Assembly (NCBI GenBank): GCA_963814745.1
Contig: CAWFEA010000019.1
Location: 124,001 to 188,000, forward strand
Direction of reading: 5' to 3'
Length of the DNA: 64,000 nt
Source of the DNA: CAWBRT01 sp963814745
Lineage (GTDB): Bacteria > Acidobacteriota > Terriglobia > Terriglobales > Acidobacteriaceae
Shown: positions 27,313 to 36,058 of the stretch, piece by piece
How the letters are laid out: every line of letters starts with the position of its first letter
Numbering within the stretch: position 1 is the stretch's first letter
Notes under the pieces: model-generated
What the model was told of the DNA's origin: nothing
Database searches by the model: none
What the model saw: the letters and a program-made list of their open reading frames with translations, nothing else
Made by a program: the position numbers and the translations under genes

Positions 27313-27807
27313 ATGCGTTTTCATCGCTACCTACTGTTGTTCGCTCTCCTTGCAATTTGCCTGATCGCGGCCTGCCGCCGCGGTTCGAAGCCGGCGCAGA
27401 TTGGCGAAGCCGCTCCGGATTTTTCGGTTACCGATGCGGATCGCACGGTCACTTTGAGCCAATATCGCGGCAAGCCGGTGGTGCTGAATTTCTGGGCAAC
27501 GTGGTGCCCGCCGTGCGTGGAAGAGATTCCTTCGCTGGTGGCGTTGCAGAAAGAAATGGGCGACAAGATCGTGATTCTGGCGGTCAGCACCGATGAGGAC
27601 GAAGACGGGTACAAGAAGTTCGTCAAGACGCGGATGCCGGGAATGCTGACCGTGCGCGACGGCAAGCACGTGTCGAATACGCTTTACGGGACGTTTGCCT
27701 TTCCCGAGACCTTCATCATCGATCGCCAGGGTGTGCTGCGCCGCAAATTCATCGGCGCGGTGAACTGGACCTCGCCGGAGATCGTGGATTACCTGGGGAA
27801 GATGTAG
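27313..27807 (+). CDS. TlpA-like thioredoxin-family lipoprotein
   Basis: Membrane-anchored thiol-disulfide oxidoreductase. The N-terminus has a signal ending in a lipobox (LIAAC), then the thioredoxin fold with the redox pair in WATWCPPCVEE and cis-Pro segment AFPETFIID. 164 residues. The ATG at 27313 is preceded by GAAGGG at short spacing. It probably reduces or matures periplasmic proteins such as cytochromes c. It is divergent from the glycosyltransferase operon. Confidence 0.9.
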   Translation: MRFHRYLLLFALLAICLIAACRRGSKPAQIGEAAPDFSVTDADRTVTLSQYRGKPVVLNFWATWCPPCVEEIPSLVALQKEMGDKIVILAVSTDEDEDGYKKFVKTRMPGMLTVRDGKHVSNTLYGTFAFPETFIIDRQGVLRRKFIGAVNWTSPEIVDYLGKM

Positions 27808-27911
27808 GCGAGGACGACTCCGGGGTTGCGGCCCAGGTTAGCGCCGAATAACACCCGGCCAGATTTGGGCAAATTTATATCCTTGAACGCGGAATCAAGA
27901 CCCGATAAGAT

Positions 27912-27930
27912 ATAACCCGAATTAGGTTAT
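27912..27930 (+). promoter_or_regulatory. candidate C-box upstream of the methyltransferase gene
   Basis: 19-bp inverted repeat ATAACC-N7-GGTTAT ending two bases before the GGAGA ribosome binding site of the methyltransferase. The same pattern occurs twice upstream of the controller gene, so the controller protein probably binds here. Confidence 0.6.
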
Positions 27931-27943
27931 TGGAGAATGGTCC

Positions 27944-28813
27944 GTGAAACAGGCTGTAATCAAATGGAGACTGAGTAATTTTGACGTTTCTCAACTCGTG
28001 ATGAACGGGACGCGTCCGACGTATACGACGGCGCTCGGGGCTCTGTTTGCTGGCGACTGCGTCCAGGTTCTGAAATCGGTACGGACCGGTGTCGTGGACA
28101 CGGTTTTTGCCGATCCGCCCTTCAATCTCGGGAAAGAGTACAGGGAAAACACTGATGATGACCTCCCGGTCCATGAATATCTGGAGTGGTGCAAGACGTG
28201 GGTGAAGGAATGCGTCCGTGTCCTGAAGCCCGGCGGATCGCTTTTTATATACAACCTTCCGAAATGGAACATCCCCATCGGTGCGTATCTCAACGAACTT
28301 GGAATGGAGTTCCGGCACTGGATCAGCGTTGAAATCAGCGCATGTCTCCCGATACCGGGTCGCCTGCACCCGAGCCATTACAGCCTGCTCTATTACTCAA
28401 AAGGCAAGCCTAAGACGTTTCGTAGGATTCGCACCCCAATCCTGACGTGCCGCCACTGTGGCGGCGAGGTGAAGGATTATGGCGGCCACCGTGGTGCCAT
28501 GAACCCAAACGGCGTCACGCTAAAAGACGTATGGACCGACATCCCGCCCGTTCGGCATTGGAAATTCAAATCCAAGAACCGGAAAGCCAACGCGCTCTCG
28601 ACCAAGATCCTTGATCGGGTCGTCGAAATGTCCACCGTTCCTGGCGATGTTGTCCTCGACCCCTTCGGCGGAAGCGGGACGACGTTCGTCGTGTGCGAAG
28701 CCAAGGAGCGACGCTGGCTGGGAATAGAGATCGATTATGCCCAGGAAATAATTGAGCGGTTGGAAACCGACGAGATTCGGGCGCACAAGAACGACGATTT
28801 CGTCGAGGATTAG
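27944..28813 (+). CDS. DNA methyltransferase of a BamHI-type restriction-modification cassette
   Basis: 289-residue beta-class DNA amino-methyltransferase that protects the host from the neighbouring endonuclease. The catalytic motif ADPPFNLGKEY comes first and the SAM-binding VLDPFGGSGTTFVVCEAKERRWLGIEI second. In between is a Cys-rich ILTCRHCGGEV stretch. Its size and motifs resemble the smaller BamHI-associated methylase (from memory), so N4-cytosine methylation is likely but unproven. The start is a GTG at 27944 behind GGAGA. Its stop overlaps the stop of the convergent endonuclease by three bases. Confidence 0.88.
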   Translation: MKQAVIKWRLSNFDVSQLVMNGTRPTYTTALGALFAGDCVQVLKSVRTGVVDTVFADPPFNLGKEYRENTDDDLPVHEYLEWCKTWVKECVRVLKPGGSLFIYNLPKWNIPIGAYLNELGMEFRHWISVEISACLPIPGRLHPSHYSLLYYSKGKPKTFRRIRTPILTCRHCGGEVKDYGGHRGAMNPNGVTLKDVWTDIPPVRHWKFKSKNRKANALSTKILDRVVEMSTVPGDVVLDPFGGSGTTFVVCEAKERRWLGIEIDYAQEIIERLETDEIRAHKNDDFVED

Positions 28814-29427
28814 GCGAGCGCCCTCCCGGCAGTCATCTTCGAGATGCGCGGAACATCAGTGCTTGTGGCGTCGTGTTCAATCGCGACAATTTCCAGAACA
28901 CCGTTCTTACACGGGAGCGACTGCCAAAGCTTCAGGTACGGCTCAAGTTCCTGCATATTGCCTACGCGATCAGTGAGAAAGTTGTAAAGCGCACGGGTGG
29001 GCACAATGAGGGTTCCGGCCGCGATTGTCCCTTCCAAAAGAAACAGCGCCATTTTGTTTAGCGACCGGTGACTGGAAGAGATATTGCCGGTTTCCCACTC
29101 GACCACGGCTGGGCCGTAGCTCGTATCGAAAACGGCGTCGAATTTGCCGAACTTACGATTGCCGCTGAGCGCCGCAATCGCCTCAAGGCGGTAGCCTTGT
29201 TTCTTGAGATCCAGCATGAGGCCGGCCTTGATCGGCACCACGCCGTTTCCCATGCCCCGCTTTTTGCCGCTTTCAGGGTAAATGGCGAATTTGCCGCTGC
29301 CGGTCGGCCACTCAACTTTCTTGATGGCGCCGTAAAGCCGTTTCCGGGCCTTCTCCCACTCCTTGGATCTTGCAAACTTACCGCAGTTTATCAGCTTTAC
29401 CTCTTGTACGATTTTCACGGCGGGCAC
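28810..29427 (-). CDS. BamHI-family restriction endonuclease
   Basis: 205-residue restriction enzyme with strong similarity to BamHI as I recall it: NGVVPIK, EWETGNISSSHRSLNKM (BamHI EFETGNISSAHRSMNKL), FLTDRVGNMQELEPYL and the NxxVPRISK-like end. The two acidic residues of EWETGN correspond to BamHI Glu111 and Glu113, and FDAVFD supplies the acidic residue equivalent to Asp94. A GGATCC-like target is plausible but not testable here. The start is a GTG at 29427, or the GTG at 29418 which has better spacing from GGAAGGGA. It overlaps the end of the controller gene. Confidence 0.87.
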   Translation of the reverse strand: MPAVKIVQEVKLINCGKFARSKEWEKARKRLYGAIKKVEWPTGSGKFAIYPESGKKRGMGNGVVPIKAGLMLDLKKQGYRLEAIAALSGNRKFGKFDAVFDTSYGPAVVEWETGNISSSHRSLNKMALFLLEGTIAAGTLIVPTRALYNFLTDRVGNMQELEPYLKLWQSLPCKNGVLEIVAIEHDATSTDVPRISKMTAGRALA

Positions 29428-29680
29428 TCCCTTCCCGTGACCCGTCCGCGTCTTGTAGCGTTTTCAGGAAGGCAAAAGGGTCGATGCCGATAGCGCGGGC
29501 GACTTCGAAGAATTCCACGACGTCGAGCCGCCGCTCCCCTCGTTCAACTTTGGACACAAATGATTGCGGGCGCGCCAGTCTCTCGGCCAATTGCACCTGC
29601 GTCAGTCCCGAATCCTTCCGAGCCTGCACGAGCATCTGCCGAAAGCGATCATGCTTTTGCGTGAAGACGGACTTGGTCAC
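29378..29680 (-). CDS. XRE-family controller (C) protein of the restriction-modification cassette
   Basis: 100-residue helix-turn-helix protein (FRQMLVQARKDSGLTQVQLAERLARPQSFVSKVERGERRLDVVEFFEVARAIGI), matching the Cro/C.AhdI-type fold. Such proteins time the endonuclease after the methyltransferase. It lies upstream of and overlaps the endonuclease in the same direction, the usual arrangement. The start is a GTG at 29680 that directly follows two tandem operator-like dyads, which suggests a leaderless, self-regulated transcript. The Arg-rich C-terminal tail is unusual. Confidence 0.87.
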   Translation of the reverse strand: MTKSVFTQKHDRFRQMLVQARKDSGLTQVQLAERLARPQSFVSKVERGERRLDVVEFFEVARAIGIDPFAFLKTLQDADGSREGSARRENRTRGKADKLR

Positions 29681-29684
29681 GCCG

Positions 29685-29725
29685 ATACCCTAAAACCGGT
29701 TATGGAATAGACCAAAATAGGTTAT
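29685..29725 (-). promoter_or_regulatory. tandem C-boxes and promoter of the controller gene
   Basis: Two 19-bp dyads (29707-29725 and 29685-29703; ATAACC-N7-GTCTAT and ATAACC-N7-GGGTAT) three bases apart. A possible promoter overlaps them: TTGGTC (29710-29715), 17 bases, then TAGGGT (29687-29692). The start codon is only a few bases downstream, so the message would be almost leaderless. Confidence 0.6.
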
Positions 29726-29752
29726 TTCCAGAATAGGGCGGCGCGCTCTGCC

Positions 29753-31351
29753 CTACTCCAGGCTGAACTCTTTCCAACGTTTGGTCACGCGCTGCTTGAT
29801 CTCGGCGGACATTTTGATTTCGTCGGGCCAGGGGCGGGTGAAGCCCTCGGCCGGCCACTTGCGGGTGGCGTCGATCCCCATCTTGGAGCCGAAGTCGGGC
29901 AGGCGCGAAGCGTGGTCGAGCGAATCAACCGGCCCGAGCGTGAACTGGATGTCGCGTTCGGGATCGATGTTGTTGAAGGCCCGGAGGGTGACCTCGCCGA
30001 GATCGTGCACATCGCAGTCTTCATCGAGCACGACGATGCACTTGGTGAACATCGCCTGGCCGAGCGACCAGATGGCGTTCATCACCTTGCGCGCCTGACC
30101 GGCGTAGGACTTGCGGATGGAGACGATCATCAGGTTGTGGAAGATGCCCTCGGGCGGCAGGTTGATATCGACCAGCTCCGGGATGGTGAGTTTCATCAGC
30201 GGCAGAAAAATGCGCTCGACGGCCTTGCCCATGTAGGCGTCTTCCTGCGGCGGCTTGCCGACGATGGTGGTGGCGTAAATGGGGTCCTTGCGGTGAGTGA
30301 CGCAGGTGACGTGGAAGACCGGATAGAGATCTTCTAGCGAATAGACGCCGGTGTGATCGCCGAAGGGGCCTTCGCGGCGCAACTCGTCGAGCTGGACGTA
30401 GCCTTCGAGCACGATCTCGGCGCTGGCCGGGACTTCAAGATCGAGGGTTTCGCACTTGACCAGCTCGATGGGGCGCTGGCGCAGGAAGCCGGCGATCAGG
30501 AACTCTTCGATATCGGGCGGCGCGGGAACGATGGCGGCGAAGGTCAGAGCGGGATCGGTGCCGATGGCGACCGCAACTTCCATTTTGCCGCCGACGGTTG
30601 CGCCTTCGGGGATGCGTGCGCCTCCGCCGGAACGGGCCATGATGTCGACGGCAGCCGCAGCCGCATCCGTTGAGCCCATGGCTTCGGCGCGGGATTCAGG
30701 TACGCCGCGAGCGGCTTGCGCGCGGAGGTGGTCGCGATAGTGCTCGGCGGCGTTCTTCTGGCGCTGCCAATGCATGCCGGTGGTGGTGGCGTCGTAAACC
30801 TGCATGCGGTACATGCCGACGTTGCGCTTGCCGCTGCGCGGGTCGCGCGAGATGACGCACGGCAGGGTGATGAAGCGTCCGCCATCCTTCGGCCAGCATT
30901 GCAGTACGGGGAAATCGAGCAGCGAGAAGCCGCTGCGCCGGATGACTTCCTTGCAGGGTCCGGTCGGGACCGTCTTGGGAAAAAAGCTGCTCATTTCGGC
31001 GAGCATCGGCAGCAGGCGCACTTTGTCGAAAAAGCCCTGCGGCGATTTGACGTCCATGAACTGGCGGATGCGAGCGGCAATATCGTCGAGCGAATGGCTG
31101 TTGAGCGCCAGGCGCATGCGGCGCTCGGAGCCGAACTGGTTGATTAGCAGCGACGATGCGGGATAGCCCGTGAGGTTTTCAAAGAGCAGCGCCGGACCGC
31201 CGGGGCCGCGGCCGCCACGCGTACCCCACTTGGAAACGCGATCGGTGATCTCGGCGATCTCCAGAATCGGATTGCTCTCGGCCTTGATGCGCTTCAGTTC
31301 ACCAGCCCGGTCCAGGGCGGCGATCCACTCTCTAAGGTCGTTGTAGGCCAA
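29753..31351 (-). CDS. UbiD-family decarboxylase
   Basis: 532-residue prenylated-FMN-dependent decarboxylase family member. It has the RNVGMYRMQVYD segment, PEGATVGGKMEVAVAIG, and the ELRREGPFGDHTGVYS region carrying the catalytic Glu-Arg-Glu residues. Family roles include ubiquinone and menaquinone synthesis and aromatic-acid decarboxylation; the menaquinone pathway is favoured for an organism of this type, but no pathway genes adjoin it. The partner flavin prenyltransferase (ubiX) is not nearby. The start is an ATG at 31351. Confidence 0.9.
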   Translation of the reverse strand: MAYNDLREWIAALDRAGELKRIKAESNPILEIAEITDRVSKWGTRGGRGPGGPALLFENLTGYPASSLLINQFGSERRMRLALNSHSLDDIAARIRQFMDVKSPQGFFDKVRLLPMLAEMSSFFPKTVPTGPCKEVIRRSGFSLLDFPVLQCWPKDGGRFITLPCVISRDPRSGKRNVGMYRMQVYDATTTGMHWQRQKNAAEHYRDHLRAQAARGVPESRAEAMGSTDAAAAAVDIMARSGGGARIPEGATVGGKMEVAVAIGTDPALTFAAIVPAPPDIEEFLIAGFLRQRPIELVKCETLDLEVPASAEIVLEGYVQLDELRREGPFGDHTGVYSLEDLYPVFHVTCVTHRKDPIYATTIVGKPPQEDAYMGKAVERIFLPLMKLTIPELVDINLPPEGIFHNLMIVSIRKSYAGQARKVMNAIWSLGQAMFTKCIVVLDEDCDVHDLGEVTLRAFNNIDPERDIQFTLGPVDSLDHASRLPDFGSKMGIDATRKWPAEGFTRPWPDEIKMSAEIKQRVTKRWKEFSLE

Positions 31352-31621
31352 GCCGCGCCTCCCAGCGAAAATCTGCCTGATCCCGGCAGTTCGCCGCAGC
31401 GGAGGCGGCGTCTATTAATTGCCAAGAAAGGCGAAGCAGGATTATACAATCGCGGTTACGAGGAGGAGTGGCGGAGTCGTTAACGAAATGTTCATGGGAG
31501 TAACAACTGATGTACGGCTACTCTCATCCAAGTTTACTGATTTAGTACGGTGTCACGAGGCCCCCGGCGCGGCTGATAACAGTTGCAGGGGATTTTCGAA
31601 GGGTTATAATACGGGTGCTGA

Positions 31622-31696
31622 GCGGGAGTAACTCAGTGGTAGAGTCACGGCTTCCCAAGCCGTTGGTCGCGGGTTCGATCCCCGTCTCCCGCTCCA
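31622..31696 (+). tRNA. tRNA-Gly (anticodon CCC)
   Basis: Cloverleaf: 7-bp acceptor stem GCGGGAG/CTCCCGC, D-arm with AGTGGTAGAG, anticodon stem ACGGC/GCCGT with loop TTCCCAA giving anticodon CCC, T-arm with GGTTCGATCC, discriminator T and encoded CCA at 31694-31696. Confidence 0.93.
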
Positions 31697-32116
31697 TTGT
31701 TTTCGCCTCCACCAATCGTTGCCTGACGAGCGACAGCAGAACGGCATCATCGGCTTTTCAAGCATCGGGGTACACCAACGTTGCCAGACTTGTCATGTTG
31801 AGCGCAGCGAAACATCCCATGAGACCGTCCCACTCGGCGTCGCTTCGGGTTTCTCGATAAAATCCTTCGGCAGTACCTCAGCCTCATGCCGTACTGGGAT
31901 TCTTCGCTCGCTCAGCTCGCTCAGAATGACATCTTTAAACATGATGAGGCGGATTTACCTCAGGGCCTAAAGGCCACATTTTTCCCGGCTCTGGACGGCA
32001 TGGCTAAAGCCATGCCCTTTCAAAGGACCATTTATGAAGCATGCTCTGCTGTCTATGAAGCGTGCTCTGCCTATCCGCCTGATGAACTCTACCTTTCCAC
32101 CTGATAGGCTCTCCAT
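31697..32116. repeat. spacer with dispersed repeats after tRNA-Gly
   Basis: 420 bp with no supported gene. It holds a TTGTCATGTTGAGCGCAGCG / CTCAGAATGACATC repeat pair (31790-31935), a GGCATGGCTAAAGCCATGCC hairpin (about 31998-32017), and a short tandem repeat of ATGAAGC(A/G)TGCTCTGC (32033-32068). Confidence 0.5.
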
Positions 32117-32971
32117 ATGCGGATCGTGAGAGGGCTGGCGATCTTTCTCCTGCTGCCGGTACTGTGCGCCACGTTTGCGGCTGCGCCGCGGCCGGCGGCG
32201 GGCGGACGCGTGCGCGAGTTCTATCTTGGATTTGACCGCAACTACTATCCCGGCGATGACGCGCTCGGGCAGTTGCGCAAGACCTTCAGCTACACCGGAT
32301 ACTGGCTCAGTCCGCCACCGGGGGCAAAGACGAACACGTGGTCGGGCAAGCGCGCCAGGCTGGCGGCGCGGGGTTTTGGGTTTTTGCTGCTGTCTAACGG
32401 CAAGCTTTATCGCGAGCTGCAGGCGGCGGGCGATGCCCGGCTGACCGGCCGGAAAGATGCGGCGGCGGCGGTGACATCGGCGCGGCACGAGGGCTTCCGG
32501 CGAAGCGCGGTAATTTTTCTCGATCAGGAAGAGGGCGGCGCGATGTTGCCCGAGCAGTTGGCTTACATCGAAGCCTGGAGCGCCGCGGTACGCGCGGCCG
32601 GCTACGTGCCGGGGGTTTACTGTTCGGGAATGGCGGTGGCGCAGAAGCATGCGCCGGGGCTGACGACGGCGACGGATCTGCGGGCGCGGCTCGGCGACAA
32701 GCACATAAAACTTTGGGTAGCCAACGATCAATGTCCGCCATCGCCGGGTTGCAGTTATAGCAAGCCGGCACCGGCGCCTTCGGCCAGCGGGACCGCCGAC
32801 GCGCTGGTTTGGCAATTCGCGCAGTCTCCCAGGCGGCGGCAGTTCACGGAGGAGTGCGCTGCGAGCTACGCAGCCGATGGCCGGTGCTATGCTCCGGGGC
32901 TCGTGCCGGGAGAAGATTCCTTCGTCAACCTCGACGCCTCGAGCTCGCCGGACCCGTCGAATGGGCGCTAA
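32117..32971 (+). CDS. secreted DUF1906-like (glycoside-hydrolase-like) protein
   Basis: 284-residue exported protein with a signal peptide (GLAIFLLLPVLCATFAAAP). The mature part starts YLGFDRNYYPGDDALG and has YTGYWLSPPP, an FLDQEEGG acidic segment and YVPGVYCSG, consistent with the TIM-barrel DUF1906/Rv2525c-type domain linked to cell-wall glycan processing. Its activity is unknown. The ATG at 32117 is preceded by no strong ribosome binding site. It ends just upstream of truB. Confidence 0.75.
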   Translation: MRIVRGLAIFLLLPVLCATFAAAPRPAAGGRVREFYLGFDRNYYPGDDALGQLRKTFSYTGYWLSPPPGAKTNTWSGKRARLAARGFGFLLLSNGKLYRELQAAGDARLTGRKDAAAAVTSARHEGFRRSAVIFLDQEEGGAMLPEQLAYIEAWSAAVRAAGYVPGVYCSGMAVAQKHAPGLTTATDLRARLGDKHIKLWVANDQCPPSPGCSYSKPAPAPSASGTADALVWQFAQSPRRRQFTEECAASYAADGRCYAPGLVPGEDSFVNLDASSSPDPSNGR

Positions 32972-33055
32972 GCAGGGATGCCGGAACTTTGCTTTGGCCG
33001 AGGGTTGCCACTTTGTGATTGACCACGGTCGCGCCAGCGTTGACCATGCTCAGAG

Positions 33056-33970
33056 ATGACAATCGACGGCATCCTGATCGTGGACAAGTCGCCGGGGATG
33101 ACTTCGCACGACGTTGTCGCCCGGGCGCGGCGCATCCTGGGCGAGCGCTCGGTGGGGCATCTGGGCACGCTTGACCCGATGGCAACCGGCGTCCTGCCGC
33201 TGGTGCTGGGGCGCATGACCCGCCTGGCGCAGTTTTACCAGGGAGCCGGCAAGACTTACGAAGGCAAGATCTGTCTGGGCGTGGTGACCGACAGCTATGA
33301 TGCCGACGGCGATCCCATCGAGTTTGAGCCGCGCTGCCCGCCGCAGTCGCTCACGTTGGAGACGGTGCAGGCCGCTGCCGCGCTTTTTCACGGACGCATG
33401 CAGCAGCTTCCGCCGCCGTTCTCGGCGAAGAAGATCAAGGGCGTTCCGGCCTACAAGCTGGCGCGGCGCAAAATCGAAGTTGAACTGAAGCCGGTCGAAG
33501 TCGAAATTAAGGAATTCGTGATCGCTTCGCTTGGCGATGGCCGGGCTCGCTTCCGCGCCGTGGTCTCCGCCGGAACCTACGTGCGGGCCATGGCTCACGA
33601 ACTGGGACAGCGGCTGGGCTGCGGAGCACACATGAGCGCCCTGCGCCGCACCCTCTGCGGCGAGTTTCGCGTGGAAGACGCGCACTCGCTCGACGACATT
33701 GCCCGGCGCATGGCCGAAGGCGACGGCATCGGCGATTATCTGATTCACCCGCGGCGAGTGCTGCCGCAGATGCCGGCCGTCACCGCTCCGCCCGAGGCCG
33801 CCGCGCGTATTCGCAACGGCAACGCGGTCAACTTGCCGGAGATGTCGGACGCCAAGCTGGTGAGGGTGTTCGCCAATCAATCGGAGCTGCTAGCCATAGC
33901 GAGCCGCATCGCGGGCACGCTCTTCCAGCCCAAGGTGGTGCTGGCCGGCGGCGGAATGGATAAAGGGTGA
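33056..33970 (+). CDS. truB: tRNA pseudouridine(55) synthase
   Basis: Makes pseudouridine 55 in the T-loop of tRNAs. GHLGTLDPMATGVLPLVLG contains the catalytic Asp; KTYEGKICLGVVTDSYDADGD and RAMAHELGQRLGCGAHMSALRRTLCGEF are further TruB blocks. 304 residues, the usual size, including a C-terminal extension. The start ATG at 33056 lies 84 bases after the previous stop. Often part of an infB-rbfA cluster elsewhere, but alone here. Confidence 0.95.
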   Translation: MTIDGILIVDKSPGMTSHDVVARARRILGERSVGHLGTLDPMATGVLPLVLGRMTRLAQFYQGAGKTYEGKICLGVVTDSYDADGDPIEFEPRCPPQSLTLETVQAAAALFHGRMQQLPPPFSAKKIKGVPAYKLARRKIEVELKPVEVEIKEFVIASLGDGRARFRAVVSAGTYVRAMAHELGQRLGCGAHMSALRRTLCGEFRVEDAHSLDDIARRMAEGDGIGDYLIHPRRVLPQMPAVTAPPEAAARIRNGNAVNLPEMSDAKLVRVFANQSELLAIASRIAGTLFQPKVVLAGGGMDKG

Positions 33971-34083
33971 GCTGATCGTCACCAATGCGAACCTGGGGCA
34001 CAGCCGCTCACGCTTGCCGAATCCTTTAGAACGGCTGCGTGAACCATGATCCAAAGCGCATGCCCGCTATTGATAGCGCTATC

Positions 34084-34248
34084 TCAGGCCACATCCGGTT
34101 CTGGTAAATCAAAGCGCTCCACGTGGGCCGCTTCGGCGGCATGCAGTTCCTCTACCTCAGTGGCAGAAGTAGTGAACCCAACAATCTCACGGCAGTGGGA
34201 ACAGATCGACACGGTGATGCCAGACTCGGTAAAAGCGTACACGAACAT
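34084..34248 (-). CDS. small hypothetical zinc-ribbon-like protein
   Basis: 54-residue frame (MFVYAFTESGITVSICSHCREIVGF ... ATEVEELHAAEAAHVE) with a CxxC and later His. The pattern of CxxC, Glu-Leu and a terminal His resembles small Acidobacteria proteins that I recall but cannot name. The start could be upstream at 34311. Weak coding evidence. Confidence 0.4.
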   Translation of the reverse strand: MFVYAFTESGITVSICSHCREIVGFTTSATEVEELHAAEAAHVERFDLPEPDVA

Positions 34249-34404
34249 GCAGGGGATTGTACCAGAGTTGACCACGAGCAAATTCAATAGTCGATAAATT
34301 TTTCCGGTCACGGCACCCTGACCTGTTTATCAATTAAGGTGATTGATCGTATCAAAAAGTCTGTTAATGTGCGCAGCTTATCTGGACGCAGGTGCTCCAC
34401 CTCC

Positions 34405-34452
34405 ATAGTGGTGCCCCACTTCTGCTGCGGTTGGCGGAAGTGGGCCTGTGGA
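34405..34452. repeat. palindromic repeat copy with a different arm
   Basis: GTGCCCCACTTCTGC ... GCGGAAGTGGGC, arms about 34415-34425 and 34434-34444. It shares the outer GTGCCCCA with other copies, but the arm interior differs. Confidence 0.5.
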
Positions 34453-34514
34453 AGTCCGGTCGGAGATCCCGATTCGACCACTACGCAATGCACTTGGCGA
34501 GGCTGATTTGCTTC

Positions 34515-34700
34515 TCAGGCGGCCTTCGCCTGGCTATTGTCGTCCGGCACACTGAATGCTTGCTGCTCGGCGAGGTCTCCGATGACCGGTAGCTTGAACA
34601 TCTTTCCCTGGTAGGCCTTGATCACGCAGATGATCCACAACACGATCTCGACTAGCGACAGCAGGGGCCAGAGCAGCTTTCGCCACCTGACCTCGAAGGG
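34515..34700 (-). pseudogene. C-terminal remnant of a DUF4870-like membrane protein
   Basis: The last 60 or so residues of this frame (FEVRWRKLLWPLLSLVEIVLWIICVIKAYQGKMFKLPVIGDLAEQQA) look like the final membrane helix and tail of a DUF4870/Tic20-like protein. The first two helices are missing because the frame runs into the end of the old yellow enzyme gene. Probably a truncated gene. Confidence 0.45.
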
Positions 34701-34710
34701 GTGTAGCTCT

Positions 34711-35778
34711 TCAGAAACGTTTCGCGCGCTCGTACTGTTTGGGCCACTCGACGTCGCGCCCGAGGGCGTGTCCGGCAAGCAGTCCCCAGTAGGGCTGGCG
34801 CAGGAACTCGCGCGCCAGCAGCACCACGTCGGCGTCGCCGGAGCGGATGATCTGGTCCGCCTGCTGCGGCGAGGTAATTAACCCGACCGCTCCCGTCGGG
34901 ATTCCCGTCTCGCGTATTTTGCGGGCGAAGGCGACCTGGTAGCCCGGGCCGACCGGTATCTGCGCGTTGGCCACGTTGCCGCCCGAGGAGCAGTCGATGA
35001 GGTCCACTCCCAGGGCTTTCAATTGCGGCGCCAGGGCGAGCGATTGCTCCAGGTCCCAGCCGTTGGCCACCCAATCGGTGGCGCTGATGCGCACCAGCAG
35101 CGGCAGCTCTTCCGGCCAGACCCGGCGAACGGCGGCGACCATTTCGCGGAGAAACCGGGTGCGGTTCTCGAACGACCCGCCGTACTGATCCTGGCGATGA
35201 TTCGACAGCGGCGAGAGGAACTGGTGAGCCAGGTAGCCGTGCGCCGCGTGCAGCTCCAGCACCTTCATTCCGGCGGTCAGGGCGCGCCGCGCCGCCGCCT
35301 GGAATTGAGCGATGATGCGCTGAATGCCCGCCAGGTCGAACGCTTCGGGAACAATCGAATCGGCATCGAAGGGAATCGCGCTGGGGGCGTAGATCGGCCG
35401 CCAGCCGCCGTTTTCCGGAGTCACCGCGACCCTGCCGAGCCACGGAGCGGCGGTGCAGGCTTTTCTTCCGGCGTGGGCGAGCTGCATGCCGATGACCGCA
35501 TTCTGCGAGGTGACAAAACGCGCAATCCGCTGGAAAGGTTCGATCTGCTCGTCTTTCCACAGTCCGAGGTCGGCGGGCGAGATGCGGCCTTCAGGCGAGA
35601 CCGAGGTCGCCTCGGTAAGGATCAGAGCGGCTCCGCCCTGGGCGCGCGCTCCCAGGTGAACCAGATGCCAATCGCCGGGGAAGCCGTCGGTGGCCGAGTA
35701 CTGGCACATGGGCGAAAGTACGATGCGATTGCGCAACGTGACGCTGCGAAGAGTAAGCGGATTGAGCAGGTCTGCCAT
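34711..35778 (-). CDS. NADH:flavin oxidoreductase (old yellow enzyme, YqjM-like)
   Basis: FMN-dependent ene-reductase, 355 residues. It begins LLNPLTLRSVTLRNRIVLSPMCQYSA with the Cys of the YqjM subclass, has GMQLAHAGRKA, the catalytic/FMN-binding ELHAAHGYLAHQFLSPLSNHRQDQYGGSFENRTRF block, VRISATDW and a C-terminal LAREFLRQPYW. The ATG at 35778 (MADLLNP) is preferred over the longer upstream frame. Reduces activated C=C bonds; physiological substrate unknown. Confidence 0.93.
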   Translation of the reverse strand: MADLLNPLTLRSVTLRNRIVLSPMCQYSATDGFPGDWHLVHLGARAQGGAALILTEATSVSPEGRISPADLGLWKDEQIEPFQRIARFVTSQNAVIGMQLAHAGRKACTAAPWLGRVAVTPENGGWRPIYAPSAIPFDADSIVPEAFDLAGIQRIIAQFQAAARRALTAGMKVLELHAAHGYLAHQFLSPLSNHRQDQYGGSFENRTRFLREMVAAVRRVWPEELPLLVRISATDWVANGWDLEQSLALAPQLKALGVDLIDCSSGGNVANAQIPVGPGYQVAFARKIRETGIPTGAVGLITSPQQADQIIRSGDADVVLLAREFLRQPYWGLLAGHALGRDVEWPKQYERAKRF

Positions 35779-35851
35779 GTTTGTATTCTCGCTCAATCTT
35801 TTACCAGATTCGAGTCTATTTTGCGAAGCAGTGAGATTGCGAGCACAGAAA

Positions 35852-36058
35852 TCACTGGCTACTCCTATCCTTAACGCTCCTGATGTTGTTTCTCTTAGGC
35901 CGATCCTTTGCCTCCAAGCTGAACCTGGTCGTGCCGTGAGAGAACTCCGCCCGCACATCGCCCTTGCTGCGCAAGGCATAAATAACAACTGCCATCGCGA
36001 GAATCACGAAGATTGTGAGCCAAACTGATAGAGCCGAGAGTAGCGCAGAGCTGTTCAT
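35852..36058 (-). CDS. small single-pass membrane protein
   Basis: 68-residue protein with one membrane helix (LSVWLTIFVILAMAVVIYAL) and a basic C-terminal tail. Its start overlaps the end of the gene at 36055 by four bases (ATGA), so the two are translationally coupled and probably work together. No family recognised. Confidence 0.6.
   Translation of the reverse strand: MNSSALLSALSVWLTIFVILAMAVVIYALRSKGDVRAEFSHGTTRFSLEAKDRPKRNNIRSVKDRSSQ

Noticed and set aside
31615..31860. 81-codon frame spanning tRNA-Gly
   Set aside because: It overlaps the tRNA gene and the adjacent repeats.
34308..34493. 61-codon minus-strand frame
   Set aside because: Consists largely of the palindromic repeat at 34405-34452.
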